Notes: generated by a model not told the origin, from the letters alone. Positions 23,801 through 36,633 are shown, numbered from the stretch's first letter. The stretch: DNA of 64,000 nt from Oxyruncus cristatus (GCA_013399855.1 VXAY01002208.1:395585-459584); one strand, 5' to 3'. Numbers and translations: made by a program.

Positions 23801-24206
23801 CCAGTCCTTGATGTTCTGGGGATGCAAAGCTTGTGTGAGCTTGGCCTGGGGTCCCGAGGAGTGATTCCATTTCACTGAGATCAGGGGTCCAGGTCCTGAC
23901 CTGCCTGTGTGGTGATTGAAGTCTGCTGTGGTCACATTGCTGTCAGTGCATCCCACAGTGTTCTGGGGTACAAGTATGAGAGGGCAAACTTAGTCAAGCC
24001 AGACAGAGATAGAAATTCAGTAAGAGGGGCTTTTCCCAGCTTCCTTTGTTGTTGTATCCTAATTCTTTATCTGTCCTGCTCACTGCAAAGCCACAGTTCC
24101 CCTTCCATGCTCTGTGCTGCTAATTTGGGGTGCAGTGTAGCCTTTGTTTGTTTCTCCTAATTCTGTTTGGGTTTTGTTTTTGGTTTTTTTTATTACTGTT
24201 TTTCAG
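20876..24206. other. Single-copy noncoding DNA, no gene seen
   Basis: No recognisable gene or transposon. A two-copy direct repeat of GAGGCTGGAGTT lies near 21895-21925. An AT-rich block at 21160-21350 has no other distinguishing signal. Confidence 0.5.
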
Positions 24207-24405
24207 CAGCCAAGGAGAACTGTCAAGTACTACATTGGTGCTGATAGCAAGTGGCAAAGCAATACCACCAAGGCCTTTGTGCCCCAGGAAATCACTGGGG
24301 CCCTTTATGGCTGCTGACTCTATTCATCTAGAAGCACCTTTTTGGAATGTTCTCCTTCCCCTGCCAGTTGTTTATTCATGCATCGACAATGAGGAGCAAC
24401 TGAAG
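24207..24405 (+). other. Exon-like segment (199 nt)
   Basis: The acceptor is a long T-rich tract ending TTTTTCAG at 24206. The donor is CTGAAG/GTGAGC at 24406. One frame is open through the whole 199 nt and reads through to a stop at 24427-24429. A second frame is open from the acceptor for 38 codons, with charged and aromatic residues of protein-like balance, and then ends in TGA. I recognise neither peptide. Both splice signals are good, which makes this one of the better plus-strand candidates. A noncoding exon or a chance pairing remains possible. Confidence 0.25.
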
Positions 24406-26639
24406 GTGAGCTTACTCCAGCACTTGTAATATATTAAAATTAAAGAGCTGTGCTTCCAAGAATTGCTCTCTCCTTCCCCAAACAGCAAAGGAAAGGGCAG
24501 ACCTGAGCAAAGTGTACCAGGAGATAGGATATGAACTGAACCTCCTTCAACTCCAGTAATTAAATACAGAGATTCACAAGATCAAAGGGCACCTGGGTAA
24601 GTGAAAACAAAAGCCTACATGGAATGGATCCATCTCCTGAGCAGCTTCACATGGATTAGAATGATGTGAAGCTTTATCAGTTAAAGCCAAGATGAATGTG
24701 GCTGGGGTTTGAATGTGTTTGGGCAGAGTGCACTTGTGGTTGGAGTTGAACATAAAAACTGTGGAACAGACTGACAGCAGTGGAATGGGGTGGGAGCTGT
24801 CCCAGACCTTGTAGAAAAGGGCTCTCAGAGTCAGGGAGAGTCTTTCCTTCAGCATAGGTGATACTGGGGGGCAGTTATGTCTTCAGGATGTGTCTGAGCC
24901 AGGCTGGAGAAGCACAGGGAGTGAACACCCTGGGTGCACGGGCAGGGACAGGCAGTGGGCGGTCGGGAACTTTCAGCAGCACTGAAACAAGACCAAGTGC
25001 AGGAAAGGGCAGTGGATTCCTGGGAGCATTGGAGCACGGACAACCCCACACCTGGCACAGTGGGAGTGACTCACATGGCCTTCAGTGGGAGCTGAGGCTG
25101 TTGGTCTTGTGCAGGGGCTGGGCCACTTTAGCGTGAGTTATTTTGCGGGGCACCAGTGAGAGCATCTCTGCTTGCCCAGGGTGTGGTTTTCAGTGCAAGA
25201 AGGCTCTTGCTCCCATTCTTGAGATTTCCCACAATGCCAGCCGAGTTCAAGGCACTTCAGCACCCCTCAGAACAGCTCTTGAGCTTCCAGGAGAAGGATC
25301 TGAGGCCAACAGAGGCAGAGTTTGGAGGAACAACACATACTTGACTTTATTATTGTAAATTATCCCACATCCTTCCTGTGACACAAGCTGCCATCCCGGT
25401 ACATCTTCAGGGTGAACACGTGTCCATAATAATTGAGTGCTTATGCCCTGCCTTGTTGAGCCCTGCACGAGTTCAGAAGTCACCAGGGGTAAGTAATACT
25501 CCTGGAGCCAAGCGAGCTGATTGTATCTCATTTACATTTCAATGTCTGCACTGCTCTTCCAGTTCCCAGCTCCTTTATGGAATGGTGATGGTATCTGGGG
25601 ACTGGGAACAAGAGGGACCTAAAGGCCTGTGTCTGTGTGCTGAGCTGTTTCCGTGGCAATTAAAGAATCACATCACTTTGAATTGACGTGGGACCCTTGA
25701 AACCCTTCTCCTCAGAGGTGCAAGCACTGCCAGCCTTGCTGCCTTGCCCTGTCCCCCACTTCCATGTGCACCTTATCCCTTGGAGTGTAGGAAAACGTGT
25801 GTGTGTGCAGTGTCCTGGTGGTCCAGCCTCTGGTGCCACCCTGAAGGATGTGGCTTGGCCGTAGTATGAGTTGTCTGACAGGTCTGTGCTGAATCTCTCT
25901 GAATAACAGCAGAACAAATACGATATACGGAATAGCAGTTGGCAACGAGAACAGTTTGCTGTGCAAGGACTGGGAATGTTAAGATTAGCAAAACTTTATG
26001 GAATTGAGATGATTAATTGATTACCAGGGCTTGCTGCTAACTTAGAGCAAATTAATCTTCAACACTTGGCTAGGCCTTTGCTGGTCTCAGAGGAGCTGGA
26101 TATCCATCCCAACATCCCTAACCCTCAAAGCCTGTGGACCAGTGCTGCTGGTTGAGATGAAGGAGGGGTCACTTCATCCCTGGGAATGCTGCAGAGCCTC
26201 CTTTGGAACTCAGAGCACAAACCCTTCAGACACTTAACAGGCACATTTCGATGTGGTGACAGGATATCTTATTGTGATTACTTTGGAGGGACTAAGAGGG
26301 ATTTGGGAGGCTCCAAACAGTCAGGAAAAGGATGGAGAAAATTGGGTGTGGAGGTCTCTCACCCGTTTCCTCAGTGTTTGGTGCGTGACCGTGACTGGTG
26401 TGATTTATTGGGCCTGAACTGAAGTGAAAGGTGGAGCATCCCAGGGCTTTGGGTTCCAGGTCAGGCACAGATTGATCCAGATCCACAGAGGGCATTCGCA
26501 TTGGGTGAGCCCCCTTTGCTCCACCTTTTATTTAGGATCCCAAGGCCTGCTTTCAATTCCTAGGCCACTTTTCACCGACTCTGCTGTTTCTTACGCAGCC
26601 ATAGGTTTGTTTTTTGCTCAGCAGGCTGCAGGTGGGTTA

Positions 26640-26755
26640 AATATCACTTACACTCATTTCTTTCTCTCCTGGCTGTTAGAATAACTCGGCCTCCTCCATT
26701 AGATAATGCTTCGGTATTAATTGCAGCGTGATTAGTTTGCTCAGAAGCGTTCTTT
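26640..26755. promoter_or_regulatory. Candidate conserved noncoding element
   Basis: AT-rich, non-repetitive stretch with TAGATAA, TATTAATTGC and GTGATTAG motifs (GATA- and homeodomain-type), bounded by GC-richer sequence. Enhancer character is inferred from composition only. Confidence 0.2.
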
Positions 26756-27680
26756 GTTTGCACAGCTGAGCTGTGCATCTCAGGAGATGGTAAATAAATG
26801 TTCCATGCTAGGAAATGTCAGAGATGGACTTCCAGGAGTAGCAATCCACGTACATGGGTTCCCTCCAGAAAAGGGAGGGCGGGACAATTGGGTTTGGTTA
26901 AGGAAAATCCTTTCTAGTGCCACTGGAGGTGGGCAAAGGAGCAGTTTAGGGTGAGAGCCACAGGGCCTGGCTTTGAGCAGGGTAAAAATACCCAAAAGAG
27001 CTTGATGTGGCCAAGCATTTCCTGAACAGAGCTGTGGGAGAGGGCAGCATCTGATGGGCTTAATTGCCTGTGATGTTCTGGGGGTGATGGCTGAGTGGGA
27101 ATGGCTGCAGCAGGGCGGAGATCAGAAGGGTGGGAACAGGTTTGGGTTTTCACCAAAAACCAACTGGTAGAGCATCTCAAAACTGCTCAGAGGAAAAGCC
27201 ACGTGCAGAGAGCATCTTCAGACATCGACATCTCCCAAAAGCTTCAGTTGCTGAGAACACATATTATGGAAAGTTTAGTTGCCTGTGCCAAGAGCTGACA
27301 CAGATACAGTGTGTGAGGTTCCCAGTTCCCCTTTTCCAGTAGCCTGTGAGTGTCAGATTTGAACTCTTCAGATGAGCCATCTTGCCCTGGGTGTCACTTG
27401 GGTTAACCTTGAGCAAAGGAACTTCAGCTCTTCCTCACAACTGAGTGTGTTCCATATTATATGATTTTTTGTAATAGATTGATTAAACTTTACTGACTTG
27501 CTGTTTAGGAAGGCAGTTACCACAGATGTGTGATTTGTCATTCTGTGAAAGTAACACGAATTTAGACACTGTAAGACCTCAGTAACACCACCACCTACCA
27601 GGGAGAGGCTTGTCAGGGGCTCATCTGTGGGCACAGATATCCTTCCTCCAGTTCCTGCTCCAGGGACAAAATCTGGGAGG

Positions 27681-27687
27681 TATAAAG
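27681..27687 (+). promoter_or_regulatory. TATA-like box
   Basis: TATAAAG in GC-rich flanks, in a good TATA context. No CpG island and no recognisable gene follow, so a start near 27711 is only a possibility. Confidence 0.12.
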
Positions 27688-30600
27688 GGCAGGGAAGCAC
27701 CATTTCCTGCCCTCACACTGCTCCCCGGTGTGGGAGGGAAAAAGAGAGGGCAGAGGGAGCTTAGCTGGGATGGAAGGAAGGAGCGAAGGAGTTTTAGGGA
27801 TGTATCAGTGCAGGATGAGGTCTGGTGGAGTGGGATTTAGTAGGTCAGCATGACTGAAACAGGTTTCATGGAGCCCGAGTGTGACCACACAAACGGAGAG
27901 ATTGGAAGCCAAGGGATGAGGATGGGTGGTGAGGGTGAGGAAGCACCAGGGGTTAGTTGTGAGCACCAGGAAAACACACCAGCCCAAACACCAGCAAAGA
28001 GGTGAGAAATGCAGAGTTAGGAGCAGAAAGGAAAGTGGGGAGAAAACACAGTATCTTCTTGTTGCTATTAGGGATCATTTTTCCTGGAGGCAGACAGGAG
28101 GCTGGGGCCCACTGGGAAAAATAGTGTGTAATAGTTCATAACACAGGGAGGGCTGCACAGAAATTGCACAACCCGTGGAGGGAGGAGAGGGCTGAAAACT
28201 TACATTAGTCAGAGGAGCAGTTTGGTATTTTTCATTTGTTCTGAGGGGTTTTTGTGTTTTCAATGAGGAGGGTAAGTAATCACTGTAACGGTGTAAGAGG
28301 CTGCATAATGAGTGAATAATGAATTCTCCTCCCCTTGGAACCCCCAAGTCTCTGAGGAAGACAAACCTAAACCAAGATGTAATCCAGTTTACTCAGAATT
28401 TATTGCTGGTGAAGGAAATGAGGGATGTTGTGGCCTATGTAAGAGGGGAGGGAATTCAGGCAATTATTCCTAGTTAGGGAGTCTCTGTTCATTCAATTTT
28501 GGCACTTCTACCTCTGCTGTGCTTGACCACCTCTTCAGTCCTGCTCCTTGCAGAGCCAGGTCTCCGTGTGCACGTGGAGCTGCAGAAAGGAGCAGAAAAG
28601 CTGTCCCTGCCCTGGTGCAGCCCAGTCAGGTGTGTTGGTTCCTGTCTGGCACGAGCCTGTCCTGGGCAGTGCTGGAAAAGCCAGAGGAGGGATCGTCCGG
28701 GGAGGGCCCAGATCTCCCCTGGAGTTCCGAGGTTGACAGGGACCAGATGATTCTAGAAGGTGCTTTTGGCTCTGTGCCTGCTTGGTCCCATTTCCAGCCT
28801 TCCCTGTGGGAATTGGCTGCTGAAGGGAAGCTGATCCTGTTCTTCAGGCAGATGCTTGTCCATGGGGACAGGGAAGTTCTCCTGCAGTGGTGATGTGACA
28901 CAGGAACAGGGGGCAGAATAGGAAAGGCTGGTGGAAGAGAAGGAAATCTCATTTTTCTGTCAAATGTGATGCCTTGAAATATGCCTGGATCAATGAAATA
29001 ATTTGGGAAAGCACTGGAAAACCTGTGGAGGGAGTGCTGGCCTGCGCGCTCTGAGCAGTGGCACAGATGAGACGGGGATCTTGTCTGGGGCCTCAGCTTA
29101 AAACCCAGAGCCTGCTGGCGTTCTGGGAAGGGGTGGGAAGGCCCAGGCTGTGTCTTGGGTGGAGACCTGTTGGCTCTGAGGAGTGGGAAGCAGTCCAGGG
29201 GGCTGGGGCCAGCTCCATGGCCTCTATCTCCTGGCACGGAGCTCCCTCCTCCCAGCTCCTGCAGCCAGTGCGGCTCCTTCGCTGCACCCGGGACAAAGCG
29301 GGGGTTTGCCTGGAAAATCCAGCCAGAGCTGGTTGGGATTTTAAGAGCTCTCTGCTGGACTTAGAGGAAAAGATGTCCTGATTTCTGCAGAAGCCGGGTG
29401 GATGTTCTTCTGAGCCCCTTGGCTGGTGCAGAACCGCTCCAGAGTGACACCAGTGACAATGTGGGGGATGCCAACACAGTGTGACAGTCCCGCTGTCCTG
29501 CTTCAGGGTGTGCCACCGTTTGGGCTGGGTTTCTGGCTAAACCTTTAGGATTGGGGTAGCTGAAGAGGTGCATAGAGAAGGAAGGGAGGGCTGTGAGTGA
29601 AGGGCTGTCAGAAGAAGGATCAAACACAGGTCTGGGTGTGCCCTGGGAGAAGCGGCCCTCCGGGATCCCTTCCACTCCCATTTTTCTCAGAGTTCAAGGC
29701 ACTGGAAAGGCAGACTCTCTTTTGGGTTTTGTCACTGACAGTTTTCTGAGGAGATACACAGTGAAGCTGTGCTGAGACATGGCAGGCTGTCACCCAGGAG
29801 CACCTCTCCCCCTTTCAGCTCTTCTGGATTCCAGATAATTCCATCTCCGTGCACACATGAGAGAGATTCTGTCCAAGAAACTGGCTGAGGCTCCCAAGGC
29901 CAGCCAGGACTGTGAATGGATATTTGCAGCTCCTGGAGGTTTCTCCCCATGACAATGCCTTCAGAGCACACAGACGTTTTGCAGAACACATAAAAAATTG
30001 TCTTTAAAATCACTTTTTCGTGCCACAAAAATCTTCCTTCTTTTAAGTTCAGGTAAGATGTTAATATCCTTGGCTGGCTGGAAACCTCACAAATACCTTT
30101 GACATCTCTCTTGGCTGTGCTTCCTGCTGGATCTGCCAAGCATTCTTTCGATGTCAAGGGCTGGATTTATATGCTGGAAAGCACAGGATATTTTGAGGGC
30201 ACGGAGTTAACCAGGTTTGCACAAAATGTCCTGGTTCTCTAAAAGTCGTATTTGAAAACGAAACCGATGCCTTCTGGAAAACCCTAAGCATGGAAGCAGG
30301 GAGGGAAGCAGATACAACCCCAGGCCTGGCTCAGCGGGAGTCTCCACCCTCCTGTGCTTTGACCATGACCCAGAAGGTTCACGGGCACCATCGAAGCCCT
30401 CACAGTTTTAAATCCCCAAATCACATCCTCCTGGAGAGGATTTGAGTCCTGTGAGACTGCAGAAAAAAGAAAAGCAGATGAATTTCTGTGTTTGCCTTTC
30501 AGAGGTCTTGGAGGCTTTTTAAAGCATTTTTCAACAGCTAAAAAAGAAAATAAACTTTGTTTTTTCTTTGCTGGGTAAAACAGCGCAACCTGTCAAGAGA

Positions 30601-31552
30601 TCTGAGCTCTAAGACATTCTTATTCTTCTGATTTATCACTTGACTCCGGGAGCAGGGATTTCAGAAAAAAAGGTCAAATGTCTTAAAATCCCTGATAAAG
30701 TGTAAGTATATGTATAAGGAAGGAAGAAATTGAGACTTTTAATTTTTCTTTTTTTAAATTTTACATTAAAAAATAATTGTTTCTGAGGTCTGATGGCAAA
30801 TAGCAAACAAACAGCCTTTTTTGGCACTTTTACAGGCACAGAGAAAATGTGAATACCTGAAAAAGATAGAAGCTCATGGTGGGCCCCAGAGGTTCTGAGG
30901 TACAGGGGTTTTACCTGTTGGCATTATGTGCACAAATCAAGTATGTTTGTGATTCCTTTGTTGTAGCTTAGTTAGTGGAGAGTAAGACATTTCCAAACAA
31001 CAGCCCTGGAATGGGAACTGAGGTTATCCTTGGCTTTCCTGGGCTGTTGCAAAGGTCTGATTGGAAGCTTTGGTGAACTTTAAAAAGTACATTGGATATG
31101 CCTTTACTGTGAGAAGCAGATACGGATTATTACTGAGTACGTTCCCTAATGGAAAGTCTCCATTTTTAGGTGGGTGTGGATCCACCTGGAACATGTCTTT
31201 GTTTATTTGTGGAATTGTTTCCTGCTTTTCCTTATCACAGACTTCCAGCTGGGAGTTAAAGAGGCACCCGTGACGTCACCTGGACTGAGGGATGAGAAGA
31301 GACCTTTGTGTCCATGCTTGGAAGGAGCTGGAAAGCCGTCCAGGGGTATGTGGGCTTCTCCAGCTGCCTTCCTTCAGCTCTTAGTTCAGCTCCACTGAAA
31401 CATGGGATGAGAGCAGCAACAACCCTGGAGTATTTTACAGGGATTTTTAGCCTGGTTTCACATGGAATTACACATCTGTGTCTTTGCTTCCCCAGTCTGG
31501 AGCTGCTGACTGAAGTCAACGCTTGACGTTTTAACAATAATGAAGTTCTTAC

Positions 31553-31559
31553 CAGTTTC
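31553..31559 (-). other. Microexon-like site (7 nt), minus strand
   Basis: On the minus strand a C/T-rich tract ending CCCAG is followed after seven bases (GAAACTG) by the donor GTAAGA. It resembles the smallest vertebrate microexons. With nothing else on this strand nearby, chance is likely. Confidence 0.12.
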
Positions 31560-31784
31560 CTGGGAAGGGAGGTCAGGGTTGGATTTGCACATTTTCCCTT
31601 TTGCCCCTAGTAAATCTTTGGATCCTTTACCCGTTCCTCCTGCCTAGGTTCTCTGAGGGGGTTTTGCTAAGGATTTAGGAGTAATAAATGGCACAGAATT
31701 CAGTGGTCAGCTTGAAGAGGAAAGTAAGTCTTTATCTGCACAACCTGTCAACAGTGTTGAAGTGACTGAAGTGTCTGTACGTTG

Positions 31785-31880
31785 TTTTTTAAGACCAGAA
31801 GGAACCTCCATGATCGTTTAGTATTTCCATGGAAGAGGTCATCAAGGCTCAGGGAGAAATTCCTTCATCTAGCTGGAAGT
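31785..31880 (-). mobile_element. Degraded ancient CR1-like fragment
   Basis: The first 40 bases resemble, with several mismatches, the reverse complement of the 3' end of old sauropsid CR1 elements (the part reading roughly AGACCAGAAGG...GATC.TCTAG). Similarity then fades, with a second weak stretch near 31845-31875. The match is made from memory of the family, so boundaries and subfamily are uncertain. Confidence 0.4.
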
Positions 31881-33665
31881 TCCTCCTGAAGCCGCAGGAC
31901 CACCTTCAAAAATATGTTTTATTCTGGTATTTGCAAGAATTTGTGAGCTCTCAGTACATTCCAAAGGGAATGCTCCTGATAGTTAATTACTCACACGGGT
32001 GAAAAAACTTGCACTTTATTGGTGGTGAATTTCTCTACCGTCACCTTCAGCAGGTGGATCCGGCGCTTTCCTGATGGATTTCAGCCTGAAGTGTGTTCTG
32101 TGTTCGGCACATGCAGAACTGGCTTGACCTTTGCTTGAGAAATTTAATTTATGTCTTGATTTGATAGATGACATGCTGCAGCTAAACTAGTTTTATACTT
32201 CTGTCGGACCCTCTCCCTGTATTAAACTTCTTTTTTTGTCTCCAGAGTAGCCCTCAGAAGCAGGTGCAGCGATCACAGTAGCAACAGAAGTAATGCCATC
32301 CTTTTCTCCTGGAAAACAAAGGGGAGCAGGAGAGGGAGTTGACCCAAATTCCTCCCTTGTCACAATGTCAAAGTCAGTTATGAAGACTTCTGAACAAGTA
32401 AACCTTTACATCACTTCTTCTACTTAGATCTATAAGGGAAACAGTGATAAAATACATTTCAGTGATCTTTAGTTGGGCTTCTAGAGGTAAAACATTCCAG
32501 TCTCCCCGAAGGCAGAAATCAGCCTGGGTGGGATTCCCAGGGCTGATGGAGGGACCCTTCCCTTGCACAGCTGCAGCCCAGTCCTTGGCACCCTCCAAGC
32601 TGCTGTCCCTGGGTGCTCCCAGCTCCATGGGAACACTCTGCAGAGGGCAGCTAACCCAGGTGGATTCATCTGGACCAGGGAATTCGGGAAAAACTGCCAT
32701 TCTTTAAGCATGGATCTGAATCTGGACCTTTTTCCCATCTCAGCCCCTTCAGGATCTGCTGTTCTGAGTAGAGAACGCTCCGGGCTGGCGTCCTGGTCCT
32801 GGGTCAGTAAACAGCAGCCACTGTGGAAGTGGGGAAAATGGGAAGAAAATGGGTGAGATGAGACCAGAACTCCACGGGAGAACAGACCAGGAGACTCCTG
32901 AATGCCCAGAGAGCAATAAAGGAATTATTGCCATCACCACCCTTGGACAGCTTGGCCCAGCAACGATGAGAGCTCCAAGCCATGTACAGAATTAAAAGTT
33001 GATTAAACAACCAGTCTGGGTTATCTCAGCTGTCCCAGAGTTAGAGGTACCAGGGATTCCATTTCAGCTTCCACACATCGGGTGCAGGGGGGTCAGTTGG
33101 TTCATGATCCGAAGGACCATGATAACAGAGCATGTCTGGGCTTCTGATCTATCAGGGAGGAAGATTTTTTTTTTTTAGTACATTTTTTCTCCTTAATGCT
33201 TCATTAACATGCCTTATTCTGGCTCTTGGGATTCATTCTGAAATGAAACAAAAAGTCACAGAAAACAGTCTGCATTTTCATGCCATATTCCCTTGTTATT
33301 ACGTTTAACCCTTATTTTCCTTTCCCGTTGTGCATTACAAGCATAGAACTTGCATTCCAAGTGGAAAGTGCGCCCTGAATTCTTCCACCTTGACTGGAAG
33401 GATGTGGATGACTTTCCCTGTTTTCACCATGGAGCTGATCCAAAGCTCAAGGAAAGAAACTTCCAGCAGGCGTTGGCCTGTGTGTCACAGACACTTGAAT
33501 GACTTTCTGCCCACAGTGGGAAACCAGAATTTTCCATTCTCTTATTTTCCTTTCTAAAAGGACATGCAGTATGTACTGGGGCATTTTTGAAATTATTTAT
33601 ACAACTGTATCCTGACAGGCTACAACTTCCTCCCGTGTAAACACAGCTCCTGTTTGTTTCTGCAG
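31881..33665. other. Single-copy noncoding DNA, no gene seen
   Basis: No recognisable gene. A good acceptor (TTTGTCTCCAG ending near 32246) has no matching downstream donor that I could accept. A T10 run lies near 33168-33177. Confidence 0.5.
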
Positions 33666-33776
33666 TGGGGAGCTGTGTTTATAAGGTTGGGGAGGGACCA
33701 CAATTAGTGTGGGCTGTGCTTTTCCAGAAATCGCCCCCCTTTATTTTCTCTCCAAACTTTGGGACCTTCTCCTTCG
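33666..33776 (+). other. Exon-like segment (111 nt)
   Basis: The acceptor GTTTGTTTCTGCAG ends at 33665 and the donor TCG/GTGAGT follows at 33777. The 111 nt are a multiple of three, and one frame is open throughout, continuing to a stop at 33917-33919. The predicted peptide is rich in Phe, Pro and Ser and matches nothing I know. Splice signals are strong on both sides. Noncoding exon or chance cannot be excluded. Confidence 0.22.
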
Positions 33777-34435
33777 GTGAGTTTCAGATCCTTGTACCAC
33801 AAAGCATGTTTGATGTAACCCATGGCTTTGTTTTTGTTCCACATTGTACCCAGTTCCTGCATCCTGAGATCTCCCAAGGAAGATCCAAACGCTGTCACTT
33901 CAATATGGATTTTGAATAACTGTAGACATTTTCCAGTGAGGTCCATGGGAAAGCTGCAATGACAAATCTTTACCAGTGTATTTCAACTTGAAGTTCCAGC
34001 ATCGGACTCCTTTTGTCCTCTGTTAAAGGTGATTTTTGCATTCTAGGCTTCCATTTCCTAAAGATGATGGAAGCATTGAGGTGTAAAGGAACCTTGAGTG
34101 TGAATGCAGGGGGAAAAAAATCAAATTCTGGTCTGTCAAGTGCTTAGAAGTGTTCATCTCTTGGCTGAGAAAATCCCTGTGCTGTCCCCTGCATTTGTTC
34201 TGTTTTCCACAGGCAGCACAAAGGCCCCAAAAGTACTTGGGGGTAGGGACAACCAGCAACCTTGGACTGTACAGGGTCTCTTCCCATCAGCTCTCCCACT
34301 TTTCAGACTTCCCTGATAGTAATTTTGGTGTTTTTTTCTCCCAAATACCAGCCTTTTATGTGAAACTGGGTTGCCAGCAAGTTCAGAAACCCCTGGATGT
34401 TTTTTCGTGACATCCCAACCTCGGTTCTGCCTCAG
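33777..34435. other. Noncoding stretch, nothing recognisable
   Basis: No gene or repeat recognised; only short chance frames. Confidence 0.5.
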
Positions 34436-34497
34436 AGGATCCCGTGTGGGTTTGGAACTGCGGCTTCCCCAGGACCAGAGCAGAGGTGGATTCCCAG
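34436..34497 (+). other. Exon-like segment (62 nt)
   Basis: The acceptor CGGTTCTGCCTCAG ends at 34435 and an excellent donor CCCAG/GTGAGT follows at 34498. One frame is open across the segment. It lies about 0.7 kb downstream of the 33666-33776 candidate on the same strand, so the two could belong to one transcript; their reading frames cannot be checked without transcripts. Confidence 0.18.
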
Positions 34498-36382
34498 GTG
34501 AGTAAGAGTAGGTGTGCTGGGTGGGGAAAGATCAGCTTGTTTGGCTCTGTGAAAGTTACACTTTTCCTCATGAAAATAACCTGGATAAAAAGTCATAACC
34601 TCTGAAGAGGAGGTGACTACCCAGTTAACTGGAAATAAAGCATCAGGAGACAGGATTCCTGGAGAGGAAGGATGCAAGGAGCATCACCTGCTGTGTAAGT
34701 TTTGCTCCGGTTTTTCTGACTTTGTTTTTGCTCCTGGAGGGAGAGCAGATTAAACAATAGCCCTCTAACTTGTAGGCTTTGGGAATAACATCCACCCTGG
34801 AAGACAGGAATTAAAGCATTGTGACCTCTGGCTAGTTGTAATAAAGATAAAAGGTGAGAGTAAGAGCCCAGGAAACTATCCCACAATTAAGATTTAATTC
34901 TGCAGTTCGACATTCCCCCTCAGCCATCCACTGATTCTGCTTTGTGATGGAATATCTGACAGATGGCTAGGATCCTCTGGGCATGGATAAACTGTTATTA
35001 TCAGAATATTAGCAGGCTTTTAAACCTTCCTCCTACCTTAGCTGGTGTTGCTAATGAGGCACCAATCTTCCCTCCAGGGTTTGGTACCTTTACAAGTGGG
35101 TTTTCAAGGAAGCAGGGAAGGTGTTGAAGTAGATGTTGTAGGTACAGCCTGGCAGGAGGAAGATTTCCCTTCATATCCTTTCTGCAAAAGGCTAAATAGT
35201 GCTCCTGGTTCTTTTCCAGGAGTGTAGACAGGATGTTTGGACCTTGAATTCAAGAATTTAGGAATAAACTTCAAAAAGCTTTTAAAATTACCACGGAAGT
35301 AGAGGGGAAAGGATGTTCCGCAGAGGACTGCTGCTCCAGAACAAGGAGCAGGAAGGTATGAAATACCAGATCCACTGCTTTGGGTTTCATGCAAAGCACT
35401 ATTTATAGGGTGATCAGTGAAACTGCTCCAGACTGCACTTATAAATAGATGAGCCCACGTTTCCCTCCTGTGCCAGAACTTTCCCAACTGCAGTTCCACG
35501 ATTCTCTTATTGTTTTGCTGAACGTTGCTGGTGGTTTGTGGACACGTGGCTGGGCAGGGGTAGGGGCTGATAAAATTGTATTTATCAATAGATTTCCCTC
35601 CCTAGTTGGCAGATGCTGCATGGACAGTGTATCCAACCCCACTGTGGGAGCAGTGAGGGAATGTGGGTTCTGTTGCCTGTGCACAGACGGGCCTGATGAC
35701 ACTTGAAAACGAGACGTGGGGTTTCTAAGACACTCCAGGACTTTTGCCTGCTGTTTGGAAGTCAGATTTTATGAAAGGATGACTTGCTGTGTGGAGCTCT
35801 GAGGAAATCCTGCAAGGCCATGCCTTAAGCCCTTAAAATCTGCTCTGCTTGGCTGCTTTTGACTTCTTCTTGTTTGGTTGGTTTTCCCTTTGGCCAGATC
35901 CTTCCTAACACAGAATTATGGCCCTGGGAGCTCTTTGCCCACCAGAGACTGAGAGAATCACACCCCAAGCCGTCATTTGTGGGATTCAAGCTGAGAGTTC
36001 ACCAGCAGTGAGAGCAGGTCACTGCACCTGGATGGGGTTCCACTGATGTCAGACACATCCCTGCACGTGGTGCAGCTGCCTGGAACTGAACAAGGGATCA
36101 CAGCCTCAGCAATTCAACCCAGCGTTATTGGAGCAAGGTAATCACCACAGAAGGCACTTAAAAATTTGGTTATGCTGATGGGTTCCTGGAGTATGTGCTG
36201 ATGTCTTAACCTGACCTTCACCCAGCTTCAGGTTCTATGGGAAAAGTGTCCATCATGTCAGAGAAATGAACAGAATCTCAGAGCGAGGAATTTAACTCTT
36301 TTTTCCCTGCAGTAGTTAATGGACTATTGTAGGTGGTAACTCTGTTTTGTCACCCTACACAGACTGTCCAGTGTGTATTTTT
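34498..36382. other. Single-copy noncoding DNA, no gene seen
   Basis: No recognisable gene, RNA or repeat; open frames of at most about 131 codons, without domains. Confidence 0.5.
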
Positions 36383-36633
36383 CACAGAACACAGAATGGC
36401 TTGGGTCAGTGGGACCTTAAAGTTCATCTCATTCCACCCCCTGCCATGGGCAGGGACACCTTCCACTATCCCAAGTTGCTCCAAGCCCTGTCCAACCTGG
36501 CCTTGGACACTTCCAGGGTTGGGGCAGCCACAGCTTCTCTGGGCAATCTGTGCCAGGGCCTCCCCAGCCTCACAGGGAAGGATTTCTCTCTAATATCCCA
36601 TCCACACCTACTCTGTCAGCTTAAAAGCTGTTA
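36383..36633 (-). mobile_element. CR1 LINE, 3'-terminal fragment
   Basis: Clear match to the bird CR1 3' end in reverse orientation. It shows the characteristic phrases GGGACCTTAAAG, CCCCTGCCATGGGCAGGGAC, CCAACCTGGCCTTGGACAC and CAGCTTCTCTGGGCAA, in that order. The element's 3' end is at 36383, where two decayed copies of the ATTCTATG-type terminal octamer remain (CACAGAACACAGAATGG). It is 5'-truncated to about 250 bp, as is usual for CR1, so no reverse transcriptase region is present and it cannot move. Mismatches suggest moderate age. Confidence 0.93.

Larger units (their letters stand above)
24406..31552. other. Single-copy noncoding DNA, no gene seen
   Basis: Seven kilobases without a recognisable gene or repeat family. 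Open frames reach 203 codons (28626-29237, minus) but are domain-free. Noted inside: an AT-rich homeodomain-site stretch (26640-26755), a TATA-like sequence (27681-27687) in a purine-rich stretch (about 27660-28060), and ordinary T- and A-rich short runs near 30740-30780. Confidence 0.5.

Noticed and set aside
28626..29237. 203-codon minus frame
   Set aside because: No domain or splice context; length compatible with chance in GC-rich DNA.
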